Of a stretch of DNA of 64,000 nt, positions 17,715-26,255 are shown piece after piece. Origin of the DNA: an uncultured Pirellulaceae bacterium (GTDB lineage: Bacteria; Planctomycetota; Planctomycetia; Pirellulales; Pirellulaceae); NCBI GenBank assembly GCA_937967505.1, contig CALCJM010000076.1, positions 1-64,000 on the forward strand. The letters are read 5' to 3'. The notes below the pieces were generated by a model. It did not search any database. It had not been told where the DNA came from and saw only the letters and a list, made by a program, of their open reading frames with translations. A program made the position numbers and the translations under genes. Every line of letters starts with the position of its first letter. Positions within the stretch are counted from its first letter, which is position 1.

Positions 17715-19262
17715 CTAGTTTCCAGTCATTTCGATCTTGTAAACGTTTGTCATCAGATCGGGGCTCTCCGCAGGATTATTGACCACAATGCCTTCAGGGG
17801 TTACCTCAAACGAAATTTTGGCATCGCTGCCGAGCATGGAAATGCTCTTGATGTTGTCTTGGGTTGCCACGCCGGCAGTCGCCGTCAATCTGGTTTGCGA
17901 GTCCTTCGGCGGCGGACCCAGAATTAACGCATAAACCACATTGCCTTTGGTCGTGTAACGCACGTCTTGGGACGTGTAGGCAATGTTGGTCGCCTGACCG
18001 CCAAAGTGGCCTTTACCAGCCTTGGTGGGACCGTGACCGTAAGTTTTGAAGGGGCGCGTCCCGTAAATGCACTCGCCGTACCGCTCCAGCCATTGCCCCA
18101 GTTCGATCAACACTTTCTGTTGGTTCTCGGGAATGGTACCGTCAGCTTTCGGAGAAACATTCAGGATCAGCTGGCCATTTTTGCTGACGATATCAATCAG
18201 CGAGTGCAGAACCACTTTGGTTGGCTTGATTCTGAGCTTGTTGGTATAGCACCAACTACCCAGACTGATCGTGTCATCGGACAACCAACAGAATTCAGTC
18301 ACATCCTTGAGACCACCTTTTTCGATATCCAGCACACCAACGCTTTGTGGCATATCCTTCTGTTTGTATGTGATGACCACTTCCTTGTCTTGCTTTCTGG
18401 CGTCATTGAGATAGTGAGCGACAAATTCTGTCATTTCCTGTTCCGGGATCTCGTGCAACCAACTGTCAAACCAGATCAAATCCGGGTGATAGTTGTCGAT
18501 GACTTCTTTTAGTTTGCCCAGCCACATCTCCAGGAATTTGTCGCGTGGCATCAGTCCATACATGATCGCGCGTTGGGGATCATCGAAGGCCTCGGGGTAA
18601 TTCTTTTTGGCGTGCATGTAATGGCCAGTCCATTCACCGTCTTCCTTTTTCCACAGACTGTTACGGGCGTGGTGAAATGTGGTGACAAATTTCATGTCGT
18701 ACTTACGGGCGGCCATGGCCATTTCACCCGTGATGTCGCGGTGTGGACCGGTGTCCATCGAGTTCCATGGCGTCATCTCACTGTCCCACATGGAATAGCC
18801 GTCGTGGTGTTCGGAAACTGGCCCGACGAATCTGGCACCCGCCTTTTTAAATAATGCACACCATCGGTCGGCGTCGAAATTCTCGGCTTTGAAATCCTTG
18901 ACGAAACTCTCGTAGCCAACTTCTGTTGGATCACCGTAGTTTTTGATGTGATATTTGTTGCAGCGGTCTCCCGGTTTATGCATCCGGTGCGGATACCACT
19001 CGTTCCCGAACGCCGGAACCGAGTAGACGCCCCAGTGAAAATAGATGCCGAATTTTGCATCCCGGAACCAATCAGGGGCTGGATTGTGTTTCTCTAAAGA
19101 CGCCCAATTGGCCTCATAGGGCCCGTCCGGCGTCGAAGATGCGGGCGTTACAACGGCGGCATCCTGCGCCAGCCCGGAAGTTGTGCTCAAAACTAGGCAG
19201 GTGCCCAAAGCGAAACAGCCTCTAACTAACGCGGATATGTGGCGAGAAAGGGGTAAATTCAT
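17715..19262 (-). CDS. secreted GH29 alpha-L-fucosidase
   Basis: The 515-residue protein is a glycoside hydrolase family 29 alpha-L-fucosidase, releasing fucose from glycans. It has a signal peptide (GCFALGTCLVLSTTSGLAQ). The catalytic domain contains KFGIYFHWGVYSVPAF, EHHDGYSMWDS, YDMKFVTTFHHARN and DLIWFDSWLHE, where Asp266 is the expected nucleophile. A C-terminal beta domain follows (YTTKGNVVYALILGPPP). Such enzymes fit a marine planctomycete feeding on fucose-containing algal polysaccharides (inference). No sulfatase neighbour here, so it is not part of an obvious polysaccharide-utilisation cluster. Confidence 0.93.
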   Translation of the reverse strand: MNLPLSRHISALVRGCFALGTCLVLSTTSGLAQDAAVVTPASSTPDGPYEANWASLEKHNPAPDWFRDAKFGIYFHWGVYSVPAFGNEWYPHRMHKPGDRCNKYHIKNYGDPTEVGYESFVKDFKAENFDADRWCALFKKAGARFVGPVSEHHDGYSMWDSEMTPWNSMDTGPHRDITGEMAMAARKYDMKFVTTFHHARNSLWKKEDGEWTGHYMHAKKNYPEAFDDPQRAIMYGLMPRDKFLEMWLGKLKEVIDNYHPDLIWFDSWLHEIPEQEMTEFVAHYLNDARKQDKEVVITYKQKDMPQSVGVLDIEKGGLKDVTEFCWLSDDTISLGSWCYTNKLRIKPTKVVLHSLIDIVSKNGQLILNVSPKADGTIPENQQKVLIELGQWLERYGECIYGTRPFKTYGHGPTKAGKGHFGGQATNIAYTSQDVRYTTKGNVVYALILGPPPKDSQTRLTATAGVATQDNIKSISMLGSDAKISFEVTPEGIVVNNPAESPDLMTNVYKIEMTGN

Positions 19263-19738
19263 TATTTCTTTTTTTCAGGGGGGGGAAGTTGCATCTGTCG
19301 CGATGTGACATATTGACCTGTTGCGTGTTGCGGTTTCAAGTCGATATCTCTTGCGGTTTGGATTTTAACCCAAATTAGTAACGATCAGGTCGCCTCTGCC
19401 TCGCCCTTTTGTGCGATTAGCCGCCCAACAATGTCAGCAATTGAGTAGATGCTGCCATTAGTCAGCCTGCTGACTTTTGATGGTTGATTGCGATCGCAAC
19501 CAGCGGTTTTACAAATCGCACAGGCAGTCGGTGCGATCCGGTCAGAAAATTTTGAACACGAAGCCGGTTGCCAAGTCAATTGGGAAGAAGTTCTTGAGGC
19601 AAAGGTCTGCGGGAGTTTGCGGATGCGTTGATGAATCGTCTGTTTCCGCGCTGCAATATTATCCGTCATGGGGTAAATTGTTGACTTTGTTTCACCGTCA
19701 GGTTCAGCCGAAATTCATAGCAGCGTACAGCAACCAAC
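19263..19738. other. divergent intergenic region
   Basis: This 476-bp gap lies between the fucosidase and the sdh operon, which are divergent. ORFs crossing it do not look like real protein. It should contain promoters for both units; none could be placed with confidence. Confidence 0.35.
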
Positions 19739-20497
19739 ATGAATCGATTTTCCAAGTTTTATGCCAGTTCGATTGGTAAAAAGTTTATAGCCGCCGTCAC
19801 CGGTTTGATTTTATTTGGTTTTTTGGCGGGTCACGTTGCGGGCAACCTGAAGGTCTACACCGGTGCCGACCAGGTGGAAATAGAGGGCACCGAGGCGGCC
19901 GTCAACGTTCCGCATATTGATCAATACGGACATTTTTTACGGGAGGTTGGCGAACCTCTGGTGCCGAAGATGTTTGTGCTGTGGGGCGCACGGGCTGTAC
20001 TACTGGCCAGTGTCATCTTACACGTGATGGTTGTGATCCAATTGAGCCTGAAGAGTGCCGAAGCGCGGCCGGTGAACTACGTCAAATCCAAAAAAGCAGC
20101 CGCCAGTTGGGCCGCACGGTACATGATGGTTTCAGGTTCGGTCGTGCTGGCATTTATCATTTTCCATCTGCTGCATTTCACCGCTGGCGCAATCGTGATA
20201 GGAGAATTTGAACATGGCAAGGTTTACAAAAACCTGCAGTCCTCATTTGCCAATCCGCTGGTCTCCCTCGGGTACGTCGTCGTGATGGCAATGCTGGCAT
20301 TTCACATGTACCACGGTGTCTGGAGCCTGTTTCAGACGCTTGGCCTAGACAACCCCGATCGCAATAAAATTCTCCGCGGATTTGCGATTGTCGCGTCAAT
20401 CGGAATTGCGGTTGGATTTGCATCGGTACCCTTGGCGTTTCTGGTCGGTGCACTTCCCGAACTGGGCGAATACCCCAGCTACCTACTGGAAAAATAG
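19739..20497 (+). CDS. sdhC: succinate dehydrogenase cytochrome b subunit
   Basis: The 252-residue subunit is the single-polypeptide, five-helix cytochrome b type that anchors succinate:quinone oxidoreductase. Helices include FIAAVTGLILFGFLAGHVAG, ARAVLLASVILHVMVVIQL, VSGSVVLAFIIFHLLHF, LGYVVVMAMLAFHMYHGVWS and GIAVGFASVPLAFLVGAL. Candidate heme-b ligands are the histidines in GHVAGN, VILHVM, FHLLHF and FHMYHG. This b-type anchor is typical of menaquinone-linked enzymes. It is the first gene of an sdhCAB operon. Confidence 0.92.
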   Translation: MNRFSKFYASSIGKKFIAAVTGLILFGFLAGHVAGNLKVYTGADQVEIEGTEAAVNVPHIDQYGHFLREVGEPLVPKMFVLWGARAVLLASVILHVMVVIQLSLKSAEARPVNYVKSKKAAASWAARYMMVSGSVVLAFIIFHLLHFTAGAIVIGEFEHGKVYKNLQSSFANPLVSLGYVVVMAMLAFHMYHGVWSLFQTLGLDNPDRNKILRGFAIVASIGIAVGFASVPLAFLVGALPELGEYPSYLLEK

Positions 20498-20583
20498 GCT
20501 TCGGTGGAAGCTCGAAAACCCTCCCTGTTACCAATGAGATGCAGCCCAAAATCTGACATTCAGACAATCAAAGATTCAAAGAC

Positions 20584-22503
20584 ATGCTAAACCTAGATGC
20601 AAAATTACCCGGCGGCCCAATCGAGGAAGCCTGGACCAATCACAAAGATCAGCTGCGGCTGGTCGGCCCGAATAATCGGCCCAAATACAAAGTCCTGGTG
20701 GTAGGCACCGGACTCGCCGGTGCATCGGCGGCGGCTTCGATGGCAGCGATGGGCTATCAGGTAGAAAGTTTCTGCTTTCAGGATTCGCCACGTCGCGCTC
20801 ATAGCATCGCCGCTCAGGGAGGCATCAATGCCTCCAAAAACTATCGCAATGATGGTGATTCCACTTGGCGTTTGTTCACCGACACGCAGAAAGGCGGTGA
20901 CTTTCGTTCACGCGAGTCCAATGTGTATCGGTTGGCTGAACTGAGTACCGCCATCATCGACCAGTGCGTGTCACAAGGCGTTCCGTTTGCCCGTGAATAT
21001 GGCGGCAAATTGGCCAACCGGTCGTTCGGCGGTGTGTTGGTGGAACGTACTTTCTACTGCCGTGGCGAAACGGGACAGCAACTGCTACTGGGGGCCTATT
21101 CTGCAATGCAGGAGCAGATCTCTCAGGACCGTATCAAGATGCACACGCGCACCGAAGTACTCGATTTCGTCGTGATCGATGGGCAACTGCGCGGATTAAT
21201 CACCCGGAACCTAGTAACTGGAGAAATCAAACGCCACTCGGCAGATGCCGTCGTCTTGGCAACCGGTGGTTACGGAAATGTGTTTTATCTTTCGACCAAC
21301 GCCAAAGGCAGCAACGTTTCCTCGCTGATGCGGGCCTACCGACGCGGTGCGGGTTTTGCCAATCCCTGCTTCACCCAGATTCACCCAACGTCCATCCCTG
21401 CCTCTGGCGATTACCAGTCCAAATTGACGCTGATGAGTGAATCGTTGCGGAACGACGGGCGGATTTGGGTACCGCGCGACAAGGATGAAAAACGATCACC
21501 AAAAGACATTCCGGAAACCGAACGCTACTACTACCTGGAAGAGCGCTATCCGCGTTTCGGCAACCTCGTTCCGCGCGACGTGGCAGCGCGGAATGCCAAA
21601 GACGTTTGCGATCAGGGCCTTGGAGTGGGTCCAACCGGTTACGGTGTGTATCTGGATTTCGCGTCCGCGATCAAGGAAAAAGGTGCTGCCGCCGTCAAAT
21701 CAAAGTACTCCAATCTGTTCGAAATGTATCAACGGATCACCGATGACGATCCAGTCGAGACACCGATGCGGATTTATCCGGCGGTTCACTATACGATGGG
21801 CGGACTGTGGGTGGATTATAACCTGATGACGACGATTCCCGGTTTGTACGCCGCAGGCGAATCCAATTTCGCAGACCACGGTGCCAATCGCTTGGGTGCC
21901 AGTTCGTTGATGCAGTGCCTGGCTGACGGTTATTTTGTCGTGCCGGTCACAATAGGCGACTACCTGTCACGAATCACTCCCGGAGAAATCGGGACCGAGC
22001 ACGATCAATTCGCGAAAGTCGAAAATGAGGTGCGTGAGCAGACATCGAAACTGCTGTCAATCAATGGCGACCGATCCACCCAGTCTTTCCATCGCGAACT
22101 GGGGAAAATCATGTGGGAGCATTGTGGGATTTCCAGAACGAGAGAATCACTGGAGGAGGGGCTGGAAAAGATCCCCAAACTCCGGGAAGAATTCTGGAAC
22201 AACGTGCGGGTTACCGGTGAAGGCAACCATTTAAACCAGTCTTTGGAACATGCGGGACGCGTCGCCGACTTCTTTGATTTCGGCGAACTAATGTGTTACG
22301 ACGCACTGACACGCGACGAATCATGTGGCTGTCATTTGCGTGAAGAACACCAGACACCCGAAGGCGAGGCCAAACGGAACGATGATGATTACGCCTTCGT
22401 GTCGGTGTTCGAACACAAGGGTGCGGGAGAGAAGCCGGAACTGAACAAGGAAGCGCTGGAGTTTGAAGCGTTCCCGCTAGCGACAAGGAACTACAAATCA
22501 TGA
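20584..22503 (+). CDS. sdhA: succinate dehydrogenase/fumarate reductase flavoprotein subunit
   Basis: The 639-residue flavoprotein has an N-terminal dinucleotide-binding motif ([18 protein letters not shown]), the FAD-attaching His in [14 protein letters not shown], and active-site segments ([39 protein letters not shown]). A C-terminal helical domain is also present. It oxidises succinate to fumarate in the TCA cycle and passes electrons to SdhB. The final ATGA overlaps the sdhB start. Length fits the non-classical group paired with a cytochrome b anchor. Confidence 0.95.
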   Translation: MLNLDAKLPGGPIEEAWTNHKDQLRLVGPNNRPKYKVLVVGTGLAGASAAASMAAMGYQVESFCFQDSPRRAHSIAAQGGINASKNYRNDGDSTWRLFTDTQKGGDFRSRESNVYRLAELSTAIIDQCVSQGVPFAREYGGKLANRSFGGVLVERTFYCRGETGQQLLLGAYSAMQEQISQDRIKMHTRTEVLDFVVIDGQLRGLITRNLVTGEIKRHSADAVVLATGGYGNVFYLSTNAKGSNVSSLMRAYRRGAGFANPCFTQIHPTSIPASGDYQSKLTLMSESLRNDGRIWVPRDKDEKRSPKDIPETERYYYLEERYPRFGNLVPRDVAARNAKDVCDQGLGVGPTGYGVYLDFASAIKEKGAAAVKSKYSNLFEMYQRITDDDPVETPMRIYPAVHYTMGGLWVDYNLMTTIPGLYAAGESNFADHGANRLGASSLMQCLADGYFVVPVTIGDYLSRITPGEIGTEHDQFAKVENEVREQTSKLLSINGDRSTQSFHRELGKIMWEHCGISRTRESLEEGLEKIPKLREEFWNNVRVTGEGNHLNQSLEHAGRVADFFDFGELMCYDALTRDESCGCHLREEHQTPEGEAKRNDDDYAFVSVFEHKGAGEKPELNKEALEFEAFPLATRNYKS

Positions 22504-23276
22504 GAATCAAAATTCACGTCTGGCGTCAAAAATCGGCCGACGATAAAGGACACATGGAATCGCATCAGCTGGACGGGCTGACGCCGGACATGTCATTTCT
22601 GGAGATGCTCGACACACTGAACGAAAAATTGACTGCGGAAGGTACCGAACCGGTTGCGTTTGATCATGACTGTCGCGAAGGCGTCTGTGGGAGCTGTTCG
22701 ATGGTCGTCAACGGCGAGGCTCACGGGCCGCGCAGCGAAACGACGACGTGCCAGTTGTACATGCGTTCGTTCGACGACGGTGCCGAGGTCTTCGTCGAAC
22801 CATTCCGTGCGGCGGCATTCCCGGTAGTGCGTGATTTGGTGGTCGATCGTTCTGCATTTGACCGTATCATTCAGGCCGGCGGATTCATCAGCAATCACTC
22901 GGGGCCCAAACCGGAGCCCAATTCAATCCCGATCGAACCCATGGTGCAGGAAGCGGCCCTAGATGCGGCGTCCTGCATCGGCTGCGGCGCATGTGTGGCC
23001 GCCTGTCCCAACGGCAGCGCAATGTTGTTCACATCCGCCAAAGTTTCACACCTAGGAATGCTGCCTCAAGGGCAGACCGAACGATTTGAACGGGTGGAAT
23101 CGATGGTTAACCAAATGGAAGCAGAGGGCTTCGGCTCCTGCCGGAATTACGCCGAATGCGAGGCACAATGTCCCAAGGGAATCAGCATCGCTTTTATCGG
23201 CAGGATGAATGCCGACTACCTGAAAAGTCAATTGGTCAAACCCGATGACACACGCGGCAAAATGCACGCGCAGTAA
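22500..23276 (+). CDS. sdhB: succinate dehydrogenase iron-sulfur subunit
   Basis: The 258-residue subunit carries three Fe-S clusters: [2Fe-2S] ligands in [15 protein letters not shown] with a later Cys (ETTTCQLYM), and ferredoxin-type ligands in [15 protein letters not shown] and [14 protein letters not shown]. It transfers electrons from SdhA to the membrane subunit. It overlaps sdhA by 4 bp (ATGA), and its end is 84 bp before a hairpin at 23360-23392. Confidence 0.95.
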   Translation: MRIKIHVWRQKSADDKGHMESHQLDGLTPDMSFLEMLDTLNEKLTAEGTEPVAFDHDCREGVCGSCSMVVNGEAHGPRSETTTCQLYMRSFDDGAEVFVEPFRAAAFPVVRDLVVDRSAFDRIIQAGGFISNHSGPKPEPNSIPIEPMVQEAALDAASCIGCGACVAACPNGSAMLFTSAKVSHLGMLPQGQTERFERVESMVNQMEAEGFGSCRNYAECEAQCPKGISIAFIGRMNADYLKSQLVKPDDTRGKMHAQ

Positions 23277-23359
23277 ACGCCCACGTGGGAAATGAATTCG
23301 AAGTCAACGGGTGCGTAATGCAATGCGTAATTAAAGCCAACGCGATACGATTAAACAAC

Positions 23360-23392
23360 AAGAGCCGTGAGCTTACAGGGCTCACGGCTCTT
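23360..23392. terminator. bidirectional terminator hairpin between sdhB and tadG
   Basis: A perfect 13-bp stem (AAGAGCCGTGAGC at 23360-23372 with GCTCACGGCTCTT at 23380-23392) has a 7-base loop and lies between two convergent units. The minus-strand exit is T-rich (GTTGTTTAA), so it best serves the tad operon. The plus-strand exit lacks a T run. Confidence 0.75.
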
Positions 23393-23416
23393 ACGCATTC
23401 ATCATCACACGATGCG

Positions 23417-25009
23417 TTAGTAGGTGAAAATCGTCGGTTGAATATTGGCAATCTCCTTCAACTTTTGCTGAAGTTCCTCTGCTTCATCAGCATGGAAATG
23501 CTCTCCTCCACCAACTTTGGCAACATCCACCATTTCACCAGACCAGCGGCTCTCGCCATTGCCGGGATAGTTCGGGTTAGGCGAAAGCCCGGTACCATCA
23601 CCAAAGGTCAGCGTGTGGATGGTCATTTCCGGGTGCTGGCTTTTAACGGCTCGTGCTTCGGGAACGACTACGCCGCGCTGGTTGTTTTCACCGTCAGTCA
23701 TCACCACGATGAATTTTTCCGTGAACGGGCGCGATGCATCCTCCTGGAGAACTCTTTCCAGCCCCTCTCTCATTCCTTCATGGATTGAAGTTCCACTGTT
23801 GGGGATGATCGATGCCACCTCGTCCAGTACCGCTTGATAGTCATGCGTCAAAGCGACTGGGGCCGTTGCGACATTGTCGAAGACAACCAGCGAGATCTTC
23901 TCTTCCGCTGGCGTTTTTTCCAGCACCGCGGTGAAATCCTGAATTCCACGATACAAGTAATCCCATCGGCTTTCGGCCGGTGCATGATCGTTGAACATGC
24001 CGCTTCTGATCCACGAGTCTGTCGTGAACAGGTACGTTGAGTTTGGATTTCCCTTGCGATTTCCCGTATGACTATAAATCCCGTTTTGGCCTTCCACCCC
24101 TTCCCAGCTTTTCATGTATCTGAGCATTGATTCTATTTCACGTGAATCACCGGGATTATTGTTGTGAAACTGCTCCATTTTGTCGATCACGTCAAAGCCT
24201 TGCGTGAACCATCGCCAGTTGCCATTGATGTTCTCATAGTGCTCCCAAGGAACCAAAAAACGCGGATAATAAACGACAGTACCGCGATTTCGTTCACGGA
24301 AATATCGGCGACCGGTGCCGGTAACGTGCCCAGTTTGATACCCTGCTGCAATTCGATACTGCGAATAGGTGATATAGCTCTGGACGTACATATCCCAAAG
24401 CACTGACCGTAGATCATTTCCGTCTTTGTAGGAAAGCATTGAGCCAGATTTGTCAATCACGATCGCAAGATCGCGCTCCACCTGTCTGGTGATCGAATTT
24501 CGACTGGGGGCAAAATTTCCCAGCGATCCACCGCCGTATTTGAAGTCAAACAGATGTGGTACATCCACATTGGCCGTCACACCCACACCGTTAAATGGTG
24601 TTCCGGCACGAGCGGCCGATTCGGAAACGACATTCTGATCGTAAAACGAATCTTCCAAGCGATCTCGTCGCGCCCCCAAGTTATAGAACTCGATATAGTT
24701 CGTACCGGGAGGAGTAAGATGTTGGCCCGCAACCGTATTCATTGAATAGTAGGTATCAACCGTCTGCTGAAGTTGGTCAATCACGTCGCTTGCAGTCGGA
24801 TTGTCCATGTTCTGAAACACGTTCAGTGCTCGCCCTCCGGCATGAGAGGCAACATCAGACGTAATCCTGAGTTCAGTGGTCGTTAGTTGCATGTAGGCCA
24901 TATTGATGGCAAACGCAGACAAAACCAGCAGGACTGGCAACAGGATCGCAAATAACGGAACGATGGCCCCGTCACGAGATTGTCCTGTATTGCTGAGTGT
25001 TTTTTTCAT
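23417..25009 (-). CDS. TadG-like pilus assembly protein with vWA domain
   Basis: The 530-residue protein starts with a TadE/G-type hydrophobic helix (GAIVPLFAILLPVLLVLSAF) that ends in a region with EL-type pseudopilin features. A large extracellular part holds a von Willebrand A domain: MIDAS motif DLAIVIDKSGSMLSYKDG, IVVMTDGENNQ, and IHTLTFGDG. An insert of about 100 residues separates the MIDAS from the rest. Such TadG-like proteins are minor pilins or surface adhesins of Flp/Tad systems. Third gene of a three-gene operon with two TadE-like proteins. No ATPase (TadA) or platform gene is in the window. Confidence 0.85.
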   Translation of the reverse strand: MKKTLSNTGQSRDGAIVPLFAILLPVLLVLSAFAINMAYMQLTTTELRITSDVASHAGGRALNVFQNMDNPTASDVIDQLQQTVDTYYSMNTVAGQHLTPPGTNYIEFYNLGARRDRLEDSFYDQNVVSESAARAGTPFNGVGVTANVDVPHLFDFKYGGGSLGNFAPSRNSITRQVERDLAIVIDKSGSMLSYKDGNDLRSVLWDMYVQSYITYSQYRIAAGYQTGHVTGTGRRYFRERNRGTVVYYPRFLVPWEHYENINGNWRWFTQGFDVIDKMEQFHNNNPGDSREIESMLRYMKSWEGVEGQNGIYSHTGNRKGNPNSTYLFTTDSWIRSGMFNDHAPAESRWDYLYRGIQDFTAVLEKTPAEEKISLVVFDNVATAPVALTHDYQAVLDEVASIIPNSGTSIHEGMREGLERVLQEDASRPFTEKFIVVMTDGENNQRGVVVPEARAVKSQHPEMTIHTLTFGDGTGLSPNPNYPGNGESRWSGEMVDVAKVGGGEHFHADEAEELQQKLKEIANIQPTIFTY

Positions 25010-25082
25010 TGGTGGTACTCCGGAAAAGTCTCTGGCTTCAAAGTTGTTTTGGGACGCTGATCAAATCTGTGCGGCAGGTTGT

Positions 25083-25532
25083 CTACTCGGCATTCTGAAG
25101 ATTGGTTCTCAGGGTGACTTGTGCGGAAAGCTGGAGCTGGCTGATCGAATCAGGCAGCAACCCCAGCGAAAAACTGTTGGGGGCGTATGGCACATCGACC
25201 TGGACGTTGACTCTTGTCGCCTGGCCAGGAGTAACTTGTGTGTCAGTCTCATCCAAAAACTGAACCGTTGTCGTCGGGCTAACCACCCCAAGAACATTCA
25301 AGCTGTTGGCGACGGCCTGCTGTGCGTCAGCGGCAGTTCCCCCCTGTACCATGGCAAATCGCGCACCCTCGTATGCTGCATTGGAGATGCGACTGCGAAT
25401 CATGCCCAGCCGTGAGAATTCCATGCACCCAAATACAACTGATAAAAACACCGGAAGCACCAGCGCCATTTCCACGGATGTGGTGCCCCATCTGTGGTTG
25501 CAACGACGAAGAATTGATTTTCTGTTTTTCAT
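25083..25532 (-). CDS. TadE-like minor pseudopilin
   Basis: ATG 25532 (MKNRKSILRR) follows GGGTGACTTTT; an upstream start at 25565 is less likely. The 149-residue product has the TadE pattern: basic N-terminus, then TTSVEMALVLPVFLSVVFG with a conserved Glu within the helix, followed by SNAAYEGARFAMVQG and a beta-rich extracytoplasmic domain. TadE-like proteins are minor pseudopilins processed by prepilin peptidase. It lies 45 bp after the first TadE gene and 73 bp before the TadG-like gene. Confidence 0.85.
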   Translation of the reverse strand: MKNRKSILRRCNHRWGTTSVEMALVLPVFLSVVFGCMEFSRLGMIRSRISNAAYEGARFAMVQGGTAADAQQAVANSLNVLGVVSPTTTVQFLDETDTQVTPGQATRVNVQVDVPYAPNSFSLGLLPDSISQLQLSAQVTLRTNLQNAE

Positions 25533-25577
25533 AAAAGTCACCCGCAGTGTGTTCTGATTGTGCAATGGTGGAAGAAG

Positions 25578-26033
25578 TTAGTTGGCGTTGTTCAGGTTTG
25601 CAGGGAGAGGTCCGGTTTCGAAAGCAAACGAAACCGATGCCGTCAGAGTCCGGTTGGCAAAGTACCCAAAAACGTACACCGAATTGTCTGCGGTTTGACA
25701 ATCGATGGTGACAGTGACGGGGTCGAGGGCAGGCTGGTTCTCAAAATTGGCGGGGTCGATTCGAATATCAACACTGCTGGTATCGACACCACGGTCGTTC
25801 AGTAGTTGGTTCACATATTGCCGCACGGCAGCGGGATCTGCATCCTGACGGGCTGCCGTTCGGGCCCCCTCGTACGCTGCAATTGTCAGCGACTCCTGTA
25901 GGAAGAATGCATTGCAGATTTCCAGCGTGGCAAACAGAATTGGAAACATGACCACAATGCATATCGCCGCCTCGACTGCGGCGACGCCGCGTCTTTTGTT
26001 GCGGGATTGGATTTGTTTTCGTTTAATCTTCAT
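25578..26033 (-). CDS. TadE-like minor pseudopilin
   Basis: The 151-residue protein is a second TadE: basic N-terminus (KIKRKQIQSRNKRRG), helix with conserved Glu (VAAVEAAICIVVMFPILFAT), then TIAAYEGARTAARQ, the same region as in its neighbour. An extracytoplasmic domain follows with a VTVTIDCQTADNS stretch. It is the first gene of the tadE-tadE-tadG operon. The paired TadE proteins may form the tip or initiation complex of a Tad pilus (inference). Confidence 0.85.
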   Translation of the reverse strand: MKIKRKQIQSRNKRRGVAAVEAAICIVVMFPILFATLEICNAFFLQESLTIAAYEGARTAARQDADPAAVRQYVNQLLNDRGVDTSSVDIRIDPANFENQPALDPVTVTIDCQTADNSVYVFGYFANRTLTASVSFAFETGPLPANLNNAN

Positions 26034-26255
26034 GGCATTCGAGGTGGGGATTTGGAAGTTCTGTGAGGTTGGAATTCAACCCGACTCAAAAACGTACGTC
26101 AGCTTTTTCAGTCAGGTAGGGATTTAATCAGAGGCAGGCCTCTTTTTGTTTTGCCCACATGCTAAAATCGGCGCAACCTTCAATACCCTTTCAGACTGAC
26201 CTCTCGATGGCCGCAGGAAGGGCACCGCCTCCAAAACTGACCAGAAAAACCATCC

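Noticed and set aside
19385-19779. ORFs between the fucosidase and sdhC
   Set aside because: No ribosome-binding site and no protein-like pattern; the region is better explained as promoter DNA.
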